Origin: Microbulbifer sp. Q7
Lineage (GTDB): Bacteria > Pseudomonadota > Gammaproteobacteria > Pseudomonadales > Cellvibrionaceae
NCBI RefSeq assembly: GCF_001639145.1
Contig: NZ_LROY01000002.1
Location: forward strand, 2,326,501 to 2,390,500
Direction: 5' to 3'
Length of the DNA: 64,000 nt
This document shows positions 13,563 through 25,085 of this stretch, piece after piece. The notes beneath the pieces are model-generated. The model searched no databases. It worked only from the letters and a program-made list of their open reading frames with translations, and was not told the DNA's origin. Made by a program: the position numbers and the translations under genes. Position 1 is the first letter of the stretch. Every line of letters starts with the position of its first letter.

Positions 13563-14786
13563 ATGCGCCGGGTAGTCATTACCGGAATGGGCATCACTTC
13601 CTGCATCGGTAACAACACGCAAGAAGTGCTGGCCTCCCTGAAAGCCGGCCGCAGCGGCATCCGCTCTATGGACGAGTACGCCGAACTGGGTCTGCGCAGC
13701 CAGATCGCCGGTGTGGTCGATATCGACTTCAAGGAACATATCGACCGCAAACATCTGCGGTTTATGGGCGACTCCGCTGCCTACGCCTACATTTCCATGG
13801 CCGAAGCCATCGCAATGTCTGGCCTGGAAGAATCGGATGTTTCCAACCCACGCACCGGCCTGGTGATGGGCTCTGGCGGCACCTCTACCGCCGCCATTAT
13901 CGAGTCCGCCAATATCCTGAAAACCAAGGGTGTGCGCCGCGTTGGCGCCTACCGCGTGCCCCAGGTGATGGGCAGCACCGTCTCCGCTTGCCTGGCCACG
14001 CCGTTCAAGATCAAGGGCGTGAACTACTCCATCTCCTCCGCCTGTGCCACTTCTGCGCACTGCATCGGCAACGGTGCAGAGCTGATCCAGATGGGCAAAC
14101 AGGATGTGGTATTTGCCGGTGGCGGCGAAGAGCTGGCCTGGAGCCTGACTCACCTGTTTGACGCCATGGGTGCGCTGTCTTCCAAGTACAACGACGCCCC
14201 GACCACCGCATCCCGCCCCTACGACGCCAATCGCGATGGCTTTGTTATCGCCGGTGGCGGCGGCTGCGTGGTGCTGGAGGAATACGAGCACGCCAAGGCG
14301 CGCGGTGCGAACATCATTGCCGAACTGGTGGGCTACGGTGCCACCTCCGACGGTTACGACATGGTGGCGCCGAGCGGTGAAGGTGCAGCACGCTGCATGC
14401 AGCAGGCACTGGCCGGTATGGATGGCAAGGGCCTGGAAGGTGGCGTCGACTACATCAATACCCACGGTACCTCTACTCCCGTGGGCGATGTGGCCGAGTT
14501 GCGCGCCATGAAGGAAGTGTTCGGTAACGCGGTGCCGGCATTCGCCTCCACCAAGTCCCTGACCGGTCACTCTCTGGGTGCCGCCGGTGTGCAGGAAGCC
14601 ATTTACAGTCTGCTGATGATGCAGAACAGCTTTATCGCCGCCTCCGCCAACGTGGAGACCGTGGATGAAGCGGCCGAGGGCCTGGATCTGGTGACCGAGC
14701 TGCGGGAGACCGAGGTGCGCCGTGCCCTCTCCAACAGCTTCGGCTTCGGTGGTACCAATGCCAGCCTGGTGTTCGACAAGGTCTGA
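13563..14786 (+). CDS. fabB: 3-oxoacyl-ACP synthase I FabB
   Basis: FabB condenses malonyl-ACP with acyl-ACP and elongates the cis-unsaturated intermediate made by FabA. The 407-residue thiolase-fold enzyme has Cys161 in [12 protein letters not shown] and the two active-site histidines in [11 protein letters not shown] and [12 protein letters not shown], giving the Cys-His-His triad. A TTG four codons upstream is open, but the ATG follows GGAG at proper spacing and gives the family N-terminus [11 protein letters not shown] strong terminator follows. Confidence 0.98.
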   Translation: MRRVVITGMGITSCIGNNTQEVLASLKAGRSGIRSMDEYAELGLRSQIAGVVDIDFKEHIDRKHLRFMGDSAAYAYISMAEAIAMSGLEESDVSNPRTGLVMGSGGTSTAAIIESANILKTKGVRRVGAYRVPQVMGSTVSACLATPFKIKGVNYSISSACATSAHCIGNGAELIQMGKQDVVFAGGGEELAWSLTHLFDAMGALSSKYNDAPTTASRPYDANRDGFVIAGGGGCVVLEEYEHAKARGANIIAELVGYGATSDGYDMVAPSGEGAARCMQQALAGMDGKGLEGGVDYINTHGTSTPVGDVAELRAMKEVFGNAVPAFASTKSLTGHSLGAAGVQEAIYSLLMMQNSFIAASANVETVDEAAEGLDLVTELRETEVRRALSNSFGFGGTNASLVFDKV

Positions 14787-14816
14787 TCGACTTTATCAAC
14801 GCCGTCTGGCAGGCAC

Positions 14817-14853
14817 AAAAAAGGGCGAGTCGCACTGCGACTCGCCCTTTTTT
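14817..14853. terminator. Bidirectional terminator after fabB
   Basis: A perfect 17-bp inverted repeat (14817-14833 with 14837-14853) with a 3-nt loop. Six A residues lead in and six T residues lead out, serving both fabB (plus) and the SDR gene (minus). Confidence 0.95.
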
Positions 14854-14877
14854 ATGCACGGACTTCTGGTCTGAGCC

Positions 14878-15726
14878 TCAGGGCTCGGCTTTCTGCAAGC
14901 GCTCCAGCCATAACTCCACCTGGCGGGTAAGCCCCTGGCGCCAGCTGCGCTGCTGGATACCGAATACATCCCGCAGCCGCTCACATTCCAGCACGAAGGT
15001 GCGGTCCTCCTCGGCCGGCAGCAATGTGGTCAGCTCCGCGGCAAAGTCCTCACCGTAGAGGGATCGCACACGGTCAACCACTTCGCTGCCAAACGCCATC
15101 GCGGTACAGCTATCCGCCGAACCGTAGTGATACAGGCCCGAGCGCGGACCGCCACTGGCCAGCTGTTGCGCGATGGCAACCGTCACCCGCACAAGGTCTG
15201 ACACCGTCACCGGGTTGCCCTTGCTGTTATCGTCGAGAATCACCGGCTTGCCGTCCAGCAGGCTGCGCAGGATACGCCCGAGCAGCGCATCTTCGCTGCG
15301 ATCGACCTGCCACCCTAGGCGCAGAATACTCACGTTGTCAGCTGCGGACAGAGCCTCCTCGCAGGCGAGCCAGTCGCGACCTCGCCCCGTGGTCGGAGAC
15401 GGCTCCTCGTCCTCATCAATCTTTTTGCGCCGGGAACGGCCGTATACGCCGTAGGAGGAAAGGTGCAGCAGCGCGGTGTAGGGCAAACCCGGCAACGCTT
15501 CGCACACTGCGCGCGCCTCATCCATACGGGCGCCCCCACCGCAACTGGCGGCATTGATCACGATGGCGCCGGAACGAGCCGGGAAATGGTCCGCCTGCAA
15601 CTGCTCTCGGTTGAGCAGCTGCACACGAAACCCCACTTTCTGGAGCCCCTTCTGCAGGGCGCTGTCAATGGCGTTGCCGGCACCGATCAGCGCCACCGTA
15701 TCCGGCTGGTACCCCGTATGATGCAT
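14878..15726 (-). CDS. NAD(P)-binding SDR-fold protein (RmlD/epimerase-like) with altered active site
   Basis: A 282-residue Rossmann-fold protein of the extended SDR/RmlD type. It has a nucleotide loop VALIGAGNAIDSAL, the strand LLHLSSYGVYG, and a downstream NPVTVSDLVRVTVAIAQ segment typical of sugar-nucleotide epimerases and reductases. Where family members read YGRSKLAGE, this protein reads RGRDWLACE, so the catalytic Tyr and Lys both appear missing. It may bind rather than convert its ligand. An alternative GTG start 9 bases upstream sits too close to the GGGGAG. It follows ssb closely and is probably co-transcribed. Confidence 0.7.
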   Translation of the reverse strand: MHHTGYQPDTVALIGAGNAIDSALQKGLQKVGFRVQLLNREQLQADHFPARSGAIVINAASCGGGARMDEARAVCEALPGLPYTALLHLSSYGVYGRSRRKKIDEDEEPSPTTGRGRDWLACEEALSAADNVSILRLGWQVDRSEDALLGRILRSLLDGKPVILDDNSKGNPVTVSDLVRVTVAIAQQLASGGPRSGLYHYGSADSCTAMAFGSEVVDRVRSLYGEDFAAELTTLLPAEEDRTFVLECERLRDVFGIQQRSWRQGLTRQVELWLERLQKAEP

Positions 15727-15752
15727 GGCGCTCACGCTCCCCGCTCTGCTAC

Positions 15753-16337
15753 TTAGAAGGGAATATCGTCGTCAAAGCTGTTGTCGAATCCACCTGCCGG
15801 CGGCTGGTTGCCCGCTGGCTTGTTCGCCGGCTGCTGCGCGGGGGCCATGGGGGACGGTGCGGAGCGGCCCTGGGAGAACTCATCCTGATAACCGCCACCC
15901 TGCTGGCCACCCTGAGCAAAACCACCGCCTTGCTGACCCTGCGGAGCATAACCGCCGCCCTGGCCGCCCTGCTGGAAGCCACCGCCGCCCTGCTCACCGC
16001 GGCCATCCAGCATTTGCATTTCGCTGGCGACGATTTCAGTGGTGTAGCGATCCTGGCCAGACTGCTTGTCCTGCCACTTGCGTGTGCGCAGCGAGCCTTC
16101 GAGATAGACCTTGCTGCCTTTGCGCAGATACTCGCCGGCAATTTCGGCAAGGCGGTTGAAGAACACCACGCGGTGCCACTCGGTGCGCTCCTGTTGCTGG
16201 CCGGACTGCTTGTCTTTCCAGGTTTCCGAGGTCGCCAGGGTGACATTGGTCACCGCACCACCGCTGGGCATGTAGCGGGTTTCCGGGTCGCCGCCCAGGT
16301 TGCCAATCAGGATTACTTTGTTTACGCCCCTGGCCAT
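15753..16337 (-). CDS. ssb: Single-stranded DNA-binding protein SSB
   Basis: SSB coats single-stranded DNA during replication, repair and recombination and recruits partners through its tail. The 194-residue product has an N-terminal OB fold (residues 1-110, starting [21 protein letters not shown]), a Gly/Gln-rich disordered linker with repeated QGG(G) units, and the partner-binding tip DDDIPF. It lies near uvrA, with an MFS gene and manC between them, recalling the uvrA/ssb neighbourhood of Pseudomonas and E. coli. A LexA-like site lies upstream. Confidence 0.98.
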   Translation of the reverse strand: MARGVNKVILIGNLGGDPETRYMPSGGAVTNVTLATSETWKDKQSGQQQERTEWHRVVFFNRLAEIAGEYLRKGSKVYLEGSLRTRKWQDKQSGQDRYTTEIVASEMQMLDGRGEQGGGGFQQGGQGGGYAPQGQQGGGFAQGGQQGGGYQDEFSQGRSAPSPMAPAQQPANKPAGNQPPAGGFDNSFDDDIPF

Positions 16338-16412
16338 AAGCCTCTCCTCTCCGAAGGCCTCTCCCGGGTAAGGCGGAGGCCCGATCAGTCTTCAAAAGTT
16401 CAAAATTGGGAA

Positions 16413-16452
16413 GGCGGTGCTGGGCCAGCCTTGCGACCGGCCCAGCACCGCC
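16413..16452 (-). other. Long perfect hairpin between MFS gene and ssb
   Basis: A 14-bp perfect GC-rich stem (16413-16426 with 16439-16452) around a 12-nt loop. No U tract follows on the minus strand, so it is either an atypical terminator for the MFS gene or a structured 5' UTR of ssb. Confidence 0.6.
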
Positions 16453-16456
16453 AACA

Positions 16457-16472
16457 GTGTATTTATATCCAG
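16457..16472 (-). promoter_or_regulatory. LexA-box-like site upstream of ssb
   Basis: On the minus strand the site reads CTGGATATAAATACAC, 13 of 16 bases like the consensus CTG-(TA)5-CAG, but the final CAG is CAC. It contains a TATAAA that could serve as a -10. ssb is SOS-regulated in several relatives, so this may be a weak or decayed operator. Confidence 0.4.
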
Positions 16473-16541
16473 CAGCATACAACACTCACCCGGAGGCGTC
16501 ACCGCCACCAGGCGCGCTGGTTTCGGACCGGTGGTCCCGCC

Positions 16542-17714
16542 TCAGCTACCCGCCAGCGAAACCCGCTGCGCGCGCATCTGCCACCAGGCCAGTGACCAGA
16601 GGACCAGTACCCCCAGTGCCAGGGTGGCCACCGCACCGGCGCCGCCGAGCCCGAACACCAGCCCGCCGAGACTGCCGCCAACAAAGGCGCCGAGAAACTG
16701 CAGGGTTGCATACAGACCGGTGGCCGCGCCGCGGCATTCCGCCGGCGCAATGCGGGTCAACTGCGCCGGAAGCAGAGCCTCCAGCAAGTTGAAGGCAACA
16801 AAGAACATGCCCAGACACAGAACCGTCCAGCGCCCCTCGACCTGGGGCATCAACGCCACACCGCCAAACACCAGCCCCAGCAGCGCCAGGCGCATGGTCG
16901 CAGGCACCTTGTGACGCTTTTCGGCCAACCGCATCAGCGGCAGCATGATCACAAATGCCCCGAGCATCAGCGGGCCGTACAACTTCCAGTGCTGCTCACT
17001 GGCGAGGTGCAACTTGTCCACAAGCTGCAGTGGCAGCGGCACAAACAACATGGTCAGCAGCAGGTGCAGGAAAAACACCCCGCACACCAGTCGCCACACG
17101 TCGCCCTGGGCCAACAGGCGGGCAAAATCGCCCTTTTGCGGGGCGCGACGCGCGGACACCTGGGGGTTCGGCACCAGTCGCCACACCAGCACTATGCCGC
17201 AGAGCGCCAGCAGCGCGGTCAGCCAGAAAATTGCCGACAGACCGCCAAACCCCGCCACCAGTGGCCCAAGTACCACCGCGAGCACAAAGGCCACGCCGAT
17301 GGATGCACCAATCACGGCCATCGCTTTGCCGCGGTTCTCGTCCCGCGTCAGGTCTGCGGCCAGGGCCATGGTCGCCGCGGCGATGGCACCGGCCCCCTGC
17401 AGAATACGCCCGGCGATCAGCCCCCACACGGAATCGGTCAGCGCCGCCACCACCGAGCCCAGGGCAAAAATCCCAAGGCCGAGGAAGATCACCGGCTTGC
17501 GCCCCCAGCGGTCACTGAGCACCCCCAGGGGAATCTGCAGAATGGCCTGGCTCAGGCCGTAGGCGCCCAGTGCCAACCCCAGCAATGCCGGCGTACTCCC
17601 GCTGTATTCTGTGCCGTACAGGGACAGTACCGGCAGCACCATAAACAGGCCCAGCATGCGGAAGACGTACAGGGAGGCGAGGCCGGCGAGCGCGCGGCGT
17701 TCAGTGGGGTTCAT
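16542..17714 (-). CDS. Major facilitator superfamily transporter (YajR-like)
   Basis: A 390-residue inner-membrane transporter with twelve predicted helices. The MFS motif A appears between helices 2 and 3 as GVLSDRWGRKPVI. Motif-B-like RILQGAGAIAAA and the motif C region GASIGVAFVLAVVLGP follow. The chosen ATG gives MNPTERRALAGLASLYVFRML, the usual family start; the frame is open 28 codons further up without support. The combination of uvrA, this MFS gene and ssb recalls Pseudomonas, where the same neighbours occur. The substrate is unknown; drug-type proton antiport is the default expectation. Confidence 0.85.
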   Translation of the reverse strand: MNPTERRALAGLASLYVFRMLGLFMVLPVLSLYGTEYSGSTPALLGLALGAYGLSQAILQIPLGVLSDRWGRKPVIFLGLGIFALGSVVAALTDSVWGLIAGRILQGAGAIAAATMALAADLTRDENRGKAMAVIGASIGVAFVLAVVLGPLVAGFGGLSAIFWLTALLALCGIVLVWRLVPNPQVSARRAPQKGDFARLLAQGDVWRLVCGVFFLHLLLTMLFVPLPLQLVDKLHLASEQHWKLYGPLMLGAFVIMLPLMRLAEKRHKVPATMRLALLGLVFGGVALMPQVEGRWTVLCLGMFFVAFNLLEALLPAQLTRIAPAECRGAATGLYATLQFLGAFVGGSLGGLVFGLGGAGAVATLALGVLVLWSLAWWQMRAQRVSLAGS

Positions 17715-17827
17715 GCAAAATTCCGGACACGGCGAAAAAACGGGCCGCATTGTAACAGCGCAGGCAACGGAGGTTGATCCCCCATTGCCCGATCGCAAGA
17801 TAGTGCAAGGCTATGGCAGGTATCGCC

Positions 17828-19231
17828 TCAGTTGCGCCCGTACTGGTCCTCGAAGCGCACGATATCGTCTTCACCCAGATAACTGCCGGACTGCACCTCG
17901 ATCAACTCCAGGGGAATGGTGCCGGGGTTTTCCAGGCGGTGCACCACGCCCAGCGGGATAAAGGTGGACTCGTTCTCTGTCAGCAGAATCTGGTCGTCAC
18001 CACGCGTCACCTTGGCGGTACCCCGCACCACAATCCAGTGTTCGGCGCGGTGGTGGTGCATCTGCAGGGACAGCTGGCAACCCGGTTTGACCACAATGCG
18101 TTTCACCTGAAAGCGGGGGCCGCCATCGATGGAGTCATAGTAGCCCCAGGGGCGAAACACCTTGCGGTGGTTTTCCGCCTCGCTGCGCTTGCCCTGCTTG
18201 AGCCGCTGCACCAGTGTTTTCACTTCCTGCACGCGGCTTTTGTCTGCCACCATCAGCGCATCGTCGGTGTCGACGACCACCAGGTCCCGTACGCCGAGAA
18301 TACCCACAAGGCGATCGCCGCCGTGCACCAGGCAACCGGATGCGTCTTCGGCCAGTACATCGCCGCGCAGCAGGTTGTCACTCTCGTCCCGCTCTGCCAG
18401 CTCCCACAGGGCGGACCAGGAGCCCACATCGCTCCAGCCGGCCTGCATGGGTACCACCGCAGCGGACTCTGTCTTTTCCATCACCGCATAGTCCACAGAA
18501 TCCGCCGGACAGCGGCTGAAAGCATCACCATCGATGCGGGTGAAATCGAGATCCCGCACTGCGCCGGCAAAGGCCGCACGGCAGGCTTCAAGCATCTGCG
18601 GATGATGCTGGGCCAGCTCTTCCAGGTAGCGGGAGGCACGGAACAGGAACATGCCGCTGTTCCAGTTGTACTCGCCACTGGCCAGGTATTGTTCTGCAGT
18701 GGGCAGGTCCGGTTTTTCGACAAATTCTGCGACTTTCCACCCCTCGGCCACCGCGTCGCCGCTGCGGATATAGCCATAGCCTGTTTCCGGGCTGGTGGGC
18801 ACGATACCGAAGGTCACCAGGTGGCCATTCTCCGCCAGCGCCGTGGCCGCGGTTACCGCCTTGCGGAAGCCCTCGGCGTCGGCGACCACGTGGTCCGCCG
18901 GCAGCACCAGCAGCAAGGGATCGCCACCCTGTTCGGCCGCGGCCAGGGCCGCCAGGGCAATGGCGGGGGCGGTGTTGCGCGCGCAGGGCTCCAGCAGGAT
19001 TGACTGGGGCGTGCGATCCACTTCCAGCAGCTGCTCGGCGGCAGCAAAGCGGTGATTCTCGTTGCACACCAGTATCGGCGGCTGTACACCCGTCAGACCG
19101 TCCAGTCTTAGCGCAGTGGCCTGCAACATGGTCTGGTTGCCCGTCAGAGGCAGGAACTGTTTCGGGTAAGCTTCGCGGGACAGTGGCCACAGACGCGAGC
19201 CGGTACCACCGCAGAGAATGACAGGGATCAT
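17828..19231 (-). CDS. manC: Mannose-1-phosphate guanylyltransferase/mannose-6-phosphate isomerase
   Basis: A bifunctional type II enzyme that isomerises fructose 6-phosphate to mannose 6-phosphate and transfers GMP to mannose 1-phosphate, yielding GDP-mannose. The 467-residue product has an N-terminal nucleotidyltransferase domain ([19 protein letters not shown], residues 9-27; FVEKPD near 160) and a C-terminal cupin isomerase domain with RPWGYY and the metal-binding stretch [15 protein letters not shown] matches the AlgA start; a GTG five codons upstream is possible. The intervening mutase step is provided by the gene at 10499-11848. It is divergent from uvrA. Confidence 0.93.
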   Translation of the reverse strand: MIPVILCGGTGSRLWPLSREAYPKQFLPLTGNQTMLQATALRLDGLTGVQPPILVCNENHRFAAAEQLLEVDRTPQSILLEPCARNTAPAIALAALAAAEQGGDPLLLVLPADHVVADAEGFRKAVTAATALAENGHLVTFGIVPTSPETGYGYIRSGDAVAEGWKVAEFVEKPDLPTAEQYLASGEYNWNSGMFLFRASRYLEELAQHHPQMLEACRAAFAGAVRDLDFTRIDGDAFSRCPADSVDYAVMEKTESAAVVPMQAGWSDVGSWSALWELAERDESDNLLRGDVLAEDASGCLVHGGDRLVGILGVRDLVVVDTDDALMVADKSRVQEVKTLVQRLKQGKRSEAENHRKVFRPWGYYDSIDGGPRFQVKRIVVKPGCQLSLQMHHHRAEHWIVVRGTAKVTRGDDQILLTENESTFIPLGVVHRLENPGTIPLELIEVQSGSYLGEDDIVRFEDQYGRN

Positions 19232-19302
19232 GATTTCCGTATCCACACAGGGTTATTCATTGGGGATTATTCCCTCGACAGGGCGCCCGGCATTTTCGCA
19301 CA

Positions 19303-19322
19303 CTGGCGCGCCAGATTATACT
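19303..19322 (+). promoter_or_regulatory. Palindrome and -10-like box upstream of uvrA
   Basis: A perfect 12-bp palindrome CTGGCGCGCCAG (19303-19314) is followed two bases later by TATACT (19317-19322), a plausible -10. No good -35 hexamer is seen, which fits a regulated promoter. No CTG-N10-CAG SOS box occurs in this gap. Confidence 0.4.
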
Positions 19323-19397
19323 TGACCGTTTTCCCCCGCCCGGTTCCATCCGGGCCTGGTTGGCAACACCGCAGCCAGCAACACAACAGGACGCCCA

Positions 19398-22223
<2,826 letters not shown>

Positions 22224-22274
22224 ACCCCAGACGCCGACGCTGATACCGAAGCGACACTACACCCGGGAACTTCA

Positions 22275-23501
22275 ATGAAAAAAATAAACCCTTCCCTCAG
22301 TATCGGCCCGGCGACCATGGTCGCCGCCGCGTTTATCGGGCCGGGCACGGTCATCACTGCCAGCCTGGCCGGTGCCCAGTACGGTTATGCGCTGCTGTGG
22401 GCGCTGCTGTTTGCCATTCTCGCGAGCATCATTTTGCAGGAAATGGCCGCGCGCCTCGGCGTGGTTACCGGCGCTGGGCTGGGGGAAAACATTCGCCAGT
22501 TTCTCCGCCACCCACTGCTGCGCTGGCCCGCCCTGGGCCTGGTGATTGGCGCGATCGTGATCGGCAACGCCGCGTACGAAGGCGGTAACCTGGCCGGCGC
22601 CAGCCTCGGCCTGAAGCTGCTCACCGATACTGAGCTGGCCGCGGGCACGACCTCCCTGTGGCCCATGGTGGTCGCCGCCCTCGCCGCCGCCCTGTTGTGG
22701 AGCGGCAACTACCGCCTTATCGAGCGCGTCCTCATCGTGCTGGTGGCGCTGATGAGCCTCGCGTTTCTGCTCACTTTTATCCTCACCCGCCCGGATCTGT
22801 CGGCGCTGTTTCGAGGCCTGCTGACCCCGTCCGTACCCAGTGGTGCGGCACTCACCGTCATCGCACTGATCGGCACCACGGTGGTGCCCTATAACCTGTT
22901 TTTACACAGCTCCAGTGCCAGTAAAAAATGGCACTCCGCCGACGACTTGCCGGCGGCGCGCCGGGATATCTTTTTCTCGATTCCCGTGGGCGGGTTGATT
23001 TCCATTGCCATTGTGTCCACCAGTGCCGCCGCATTTTTCAGCCACCAGCTGAGCATCGCCAGTGCCGGGGATATGGCACAGGCGCTGCAGCCGCTGTTTG
23101 GCAAATCCGCGGTGTACTGCATGGGCATTGGCCTGTTCGCCGCGGGCATTTCTTCTGCGCTGACCGCGCCGCTGGCATCGGCCTACGCACTGAGCGGCGT
23201 GCTGGGCAAACCGGCGGATCTCAACGCACTGCAGTTTCGCACCATCTGGCTCAGTATCATCGTGATCGGTGCCCTGCTGGCGACCCAGGACATCCGCCCC
23301 ATCCGTCTGATCTGGTTTGCGCAAATTGCCAACGGCCTGCTGCTGCCGATCGTCACTCTGTTTTTACTGTGGGCCATGAATACCCACGCACTGGGTGAGC
23401 ACCGCAACAACTGGTGGCAGAACCTGCTGGGGCTAGTGGTTCTAATGATTGCCGTTGCCCTGGGAGGGCGCAGCCTGGCTTCGGCATTTGGCTGGTTGTG
23501 A
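22275..23501 (+). CDS. Nramp-fold transporter lacking metal-site residues (YcsG-like), candidate 5-oxoproline importer
   Basis: A 408-residue inner-membrane protein with about eleven helices and clear Nramp-family architecture. In true Nramp metal carriers helix 1 carries DPGN and helix 6 carries MPH. Here helix 1 reads GPGT (residues 22-25) and helix 6 reads VPY (204-206), so every side chain that coordinates Mn/Fe appears replaced. The protein is therefore unlikely to be MntH. Immediately downstream are pxpA, pxpB and pxpC, and in Bacillus the Nramp-like YcsG also sits with these genes. I infer that it imports 5-oxoproline or a related small acid; this is not established. It starts 52 bases after uvrA. 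Confidence 0.75.
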   Translation: MKKINPSLSIGPATMVAAAFIGPGTVITASLAGAQYGYALLWALLFAILASIILQEMAARLGVVTGAGLGENIRQFLRHPLLRWPALGLVIGAIVIGNAAYEGGNLAGASLGLKLLTDTELAAGTTSLWPMVVAALAAALLWSGNYRLIERVLIVLVALMSLAFLLTFILTRPDLSALFRGLLTPSVPSGAALTVIALIGTTVVPYNLFLHSSSASKKWHSADDLPAARRDIFFSIPVGGLISIAIVSTSAAAFFSHQLSIASAGDMAQALQPLFGKSAVYCMGIGLFAAGISSALTAPLASAYALSGVLGKPADLNALQFRTIWLSIIVIGALLATQDIRPIRLIWFAQIANGLLLPIVTLFLLWAMNTHALGEHRNNWWQNLLGLVVLMIAVALGGRSLASAFGWL

Positions 23502-23544
23502 ACACTCGACAGAAACCCGCAAGAGAAACGCGCAAGAGAAAAGA

Positions 23545-24324
23545 ATGATGCATTCCGGCACAACCTCCCCCGCGGTCGCAATCGATATCAATTGCGACCT
23601 GGGCGAAGGCAATAACGAGGACGATTGCGCGCGTGACGCGCGACTGATGCGCTATATCTCCCGCTGCAATATCGCCTGCGGTGGCCATGCGGGTAATGCG
23701 ACAACCATGTCGCTGTCGTTGCAAAATGCGCGCAAAGCCGGCATTGCCGCCGGCGCACACCCGGGTTACCCGGATCGTGAGAACTTCGGCCGCTCAACCC
23801 TCGCGCTGCCCAGGGAGGAATTACTCCACTCTGTGTACGAACAAATACATGACCTGCAGGCAATTGCTGCAGTGGAGCAAGTGCCGCTCACCCATATCAA
23901 GCTGCACGGCGCTCTGTACAATGACGCGGAAGCCGATGATCGCCTCGCGGAAGATCTGGTGGGATTGATCGCGCAGGCCTTCCCCGGATTAACCATACTT
24001 GGGCTGGCCAACGGGGCCATGGAACGCGCGGCCAAAAAATACCGGCAACCGTTGTTGCGCGAAGGATTTATGGATCGCCGCTACCTCAACGACCACCAAC
24101 TTGCGCCCCGCAGCATGCCCGGTGCGGTTATCGAGGATTTTACCCAGTGCCTGAAGCAGGTTACGGCCCTCGCCACCGGCCAGCCCTTTACCGGCATCGA
24201 GGAGCACCCGCTTCAGTTCTCCGTGGACAGCCTCTGCCTGCATGGCGACAACCCCCAGGCGGAATCCATCGCACAAGCGCTACATCACGCATTGCTCAGA
24301 GCAGGTATCACCCTATGCCGCTAG
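23545..24324 (+). CDS. pxpA: 5-oxoprolinase subunit PxpA (LamB/YcsF family)
   Basis: PxpA works with PxpB and PxpC in ATP-dependent opening of 5-oxoproline (pyroglutamate) to glutamate, removing a spontaneous by-product of glutamine. The 259-residue product shows the family landmarks: IDINCDLGEG at the start, NIACGGHAGNA, AHPGYPDRENFGR, and KLHGALYN. The frame is open 32 codons upstream inside the transporter gene; the ATG chosen follows an AGAG-rich stretch and matches the family start. It overlaps pxpB by 10 bases. Confidence 0.92.
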   Translation: MMHSGTTSPAVAIDINCDLGEGNNEDDCARDARLMRYISRCNIACGGHAGNATTMSLSLQNARKAGIAAGAHPGYPDRENFGRSTLALPREELLHSVYEQIHDLQAIAAVEQVPLTHIKLHGALYNDAEADDRLAEDLVGLIAQAFPGLTILGLANGAMERAAKKYRQPLLREGFMDRRYLNDHQLAPRSMPGAVIEDFTQCLKQVTALATGQPFTGIEEHPLQFSVDSLCLHGDNPQAESIAQALHHALLRAGITLCR

Positions 24325-25085
24325 ACCCACGCTTTACCATTTCCGCAAATGGCGATGCCGCTCTGGATATTCGCTTTGCAGAGGAACCGGGTCAGCAACT
24401 GAGTGAATCCATCATCGCTCTCGCCGAATCCATCGAGGCCGCCGCATTGCCTGCGGTCACTGAGCTGGTGCCCGCCTATCAGTGTCTTACCGTGTGTTTC
24501 GATCCGTTGCAGCTGCCCGATTCCGGGACAGGGCGGCCGGACACATCGGAACTGGAGCAAGTGCTCGGAATGCTCGCACAGAGCCCGGCGGTCCAGCAGC
24601 CAACAGCGGAGCGCGAGCACTACCTGATTCAGATACCGGTGTGTTACGACGCGGCATTTGCGCTGGACATGCAAGCCCTGAGCGCACATTCCGGGCTCAC
24701 CCCGGACGATATTATTGCCCGGCATACCGCACCGCAGTACCTGGTGCATATGCTCGGATTTACCCCGGGGTTTCTCTACCTGGGCGGGCTCGACACCCGG
24801 CTGCATTGCCCGCGCAAGGCGCGTCCGGCACTCAGCGTACCCGCGGGATCGGTGGGCATCGGCGGAGCCCAGACCGGGATATATCCCCAGGCCACCCCCG
24901 GCGGTTGGCAGATCATCGGGCGCACGCCACTCGCCCTGTTTCAGCCGGAGCGGGACTTCCCGTTTGTCGCCCGGCCCCTGGACAGGATTCAATTTGTGGC
25001 CATCAGCGCGGAGGAATTCCAACACACGGAGCCTGATTGCGTTCCGCAAAAAATGCCCGTTGCAGACGTGGAGAAAAATCAATGA
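24315..25085 (+). CDS. pxpB: 5-oxoprolinase subunit PxpB (KipI family)
   Basis: The second subunit of prokaryotic 5-oxoprolinase, of the allophanate-hydrolase subunit 1 fold. The 256-residue product has YQCLTVCFDP in the first half and the family block MLGFTPGFLYLGGLD, then PRKARPALSVPAGSVGIGG and QTGIYP. In Bacillus the homologue KipI also inhibits the sporulation kinase KinA, but no such kinase exists here, so the oxoprolinase role is preferred. It overlaps pxpA upstream and pxpC downstream (ATGA), indicating translational coupling of all three. Confidence 0.92.
   Translation: MPLDPRFTISANGDAALDIRFAEEPGQQLSESIIALAESIEAAALPAVTELVPAYQCLTVCFDPLQLPDSGTGRPDTSELEQVLGMLAQSPAVQQPTAEREHYLIQIPVCYDAAFALDMQALSAHSGLTPDDIIARHTAPQYLVHMLGFTPGFLYLGGLDTRLHCPRKARPALSVPAGSVGIGGAQTGIYPQATPGGWQIIGRTPLALFQPERDFPFVARPLDRIQFVAISAEEFQHTEPDCVPQKMPVADVEKNQ

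Noticed and set aside
19232-19397. An SOS box for uvrA
   Set aside because: No CTG-N10-CAG exists in the gap; the CTGGCGCGCCAG palindrome has the wrong spacing.
22275-23501. Calling the Nramp-fold protein a manganese transporter MntH
   Set aside because: The helix 1 and helix 6 metal ligands are replaced, and the neighbours are not metal-related.
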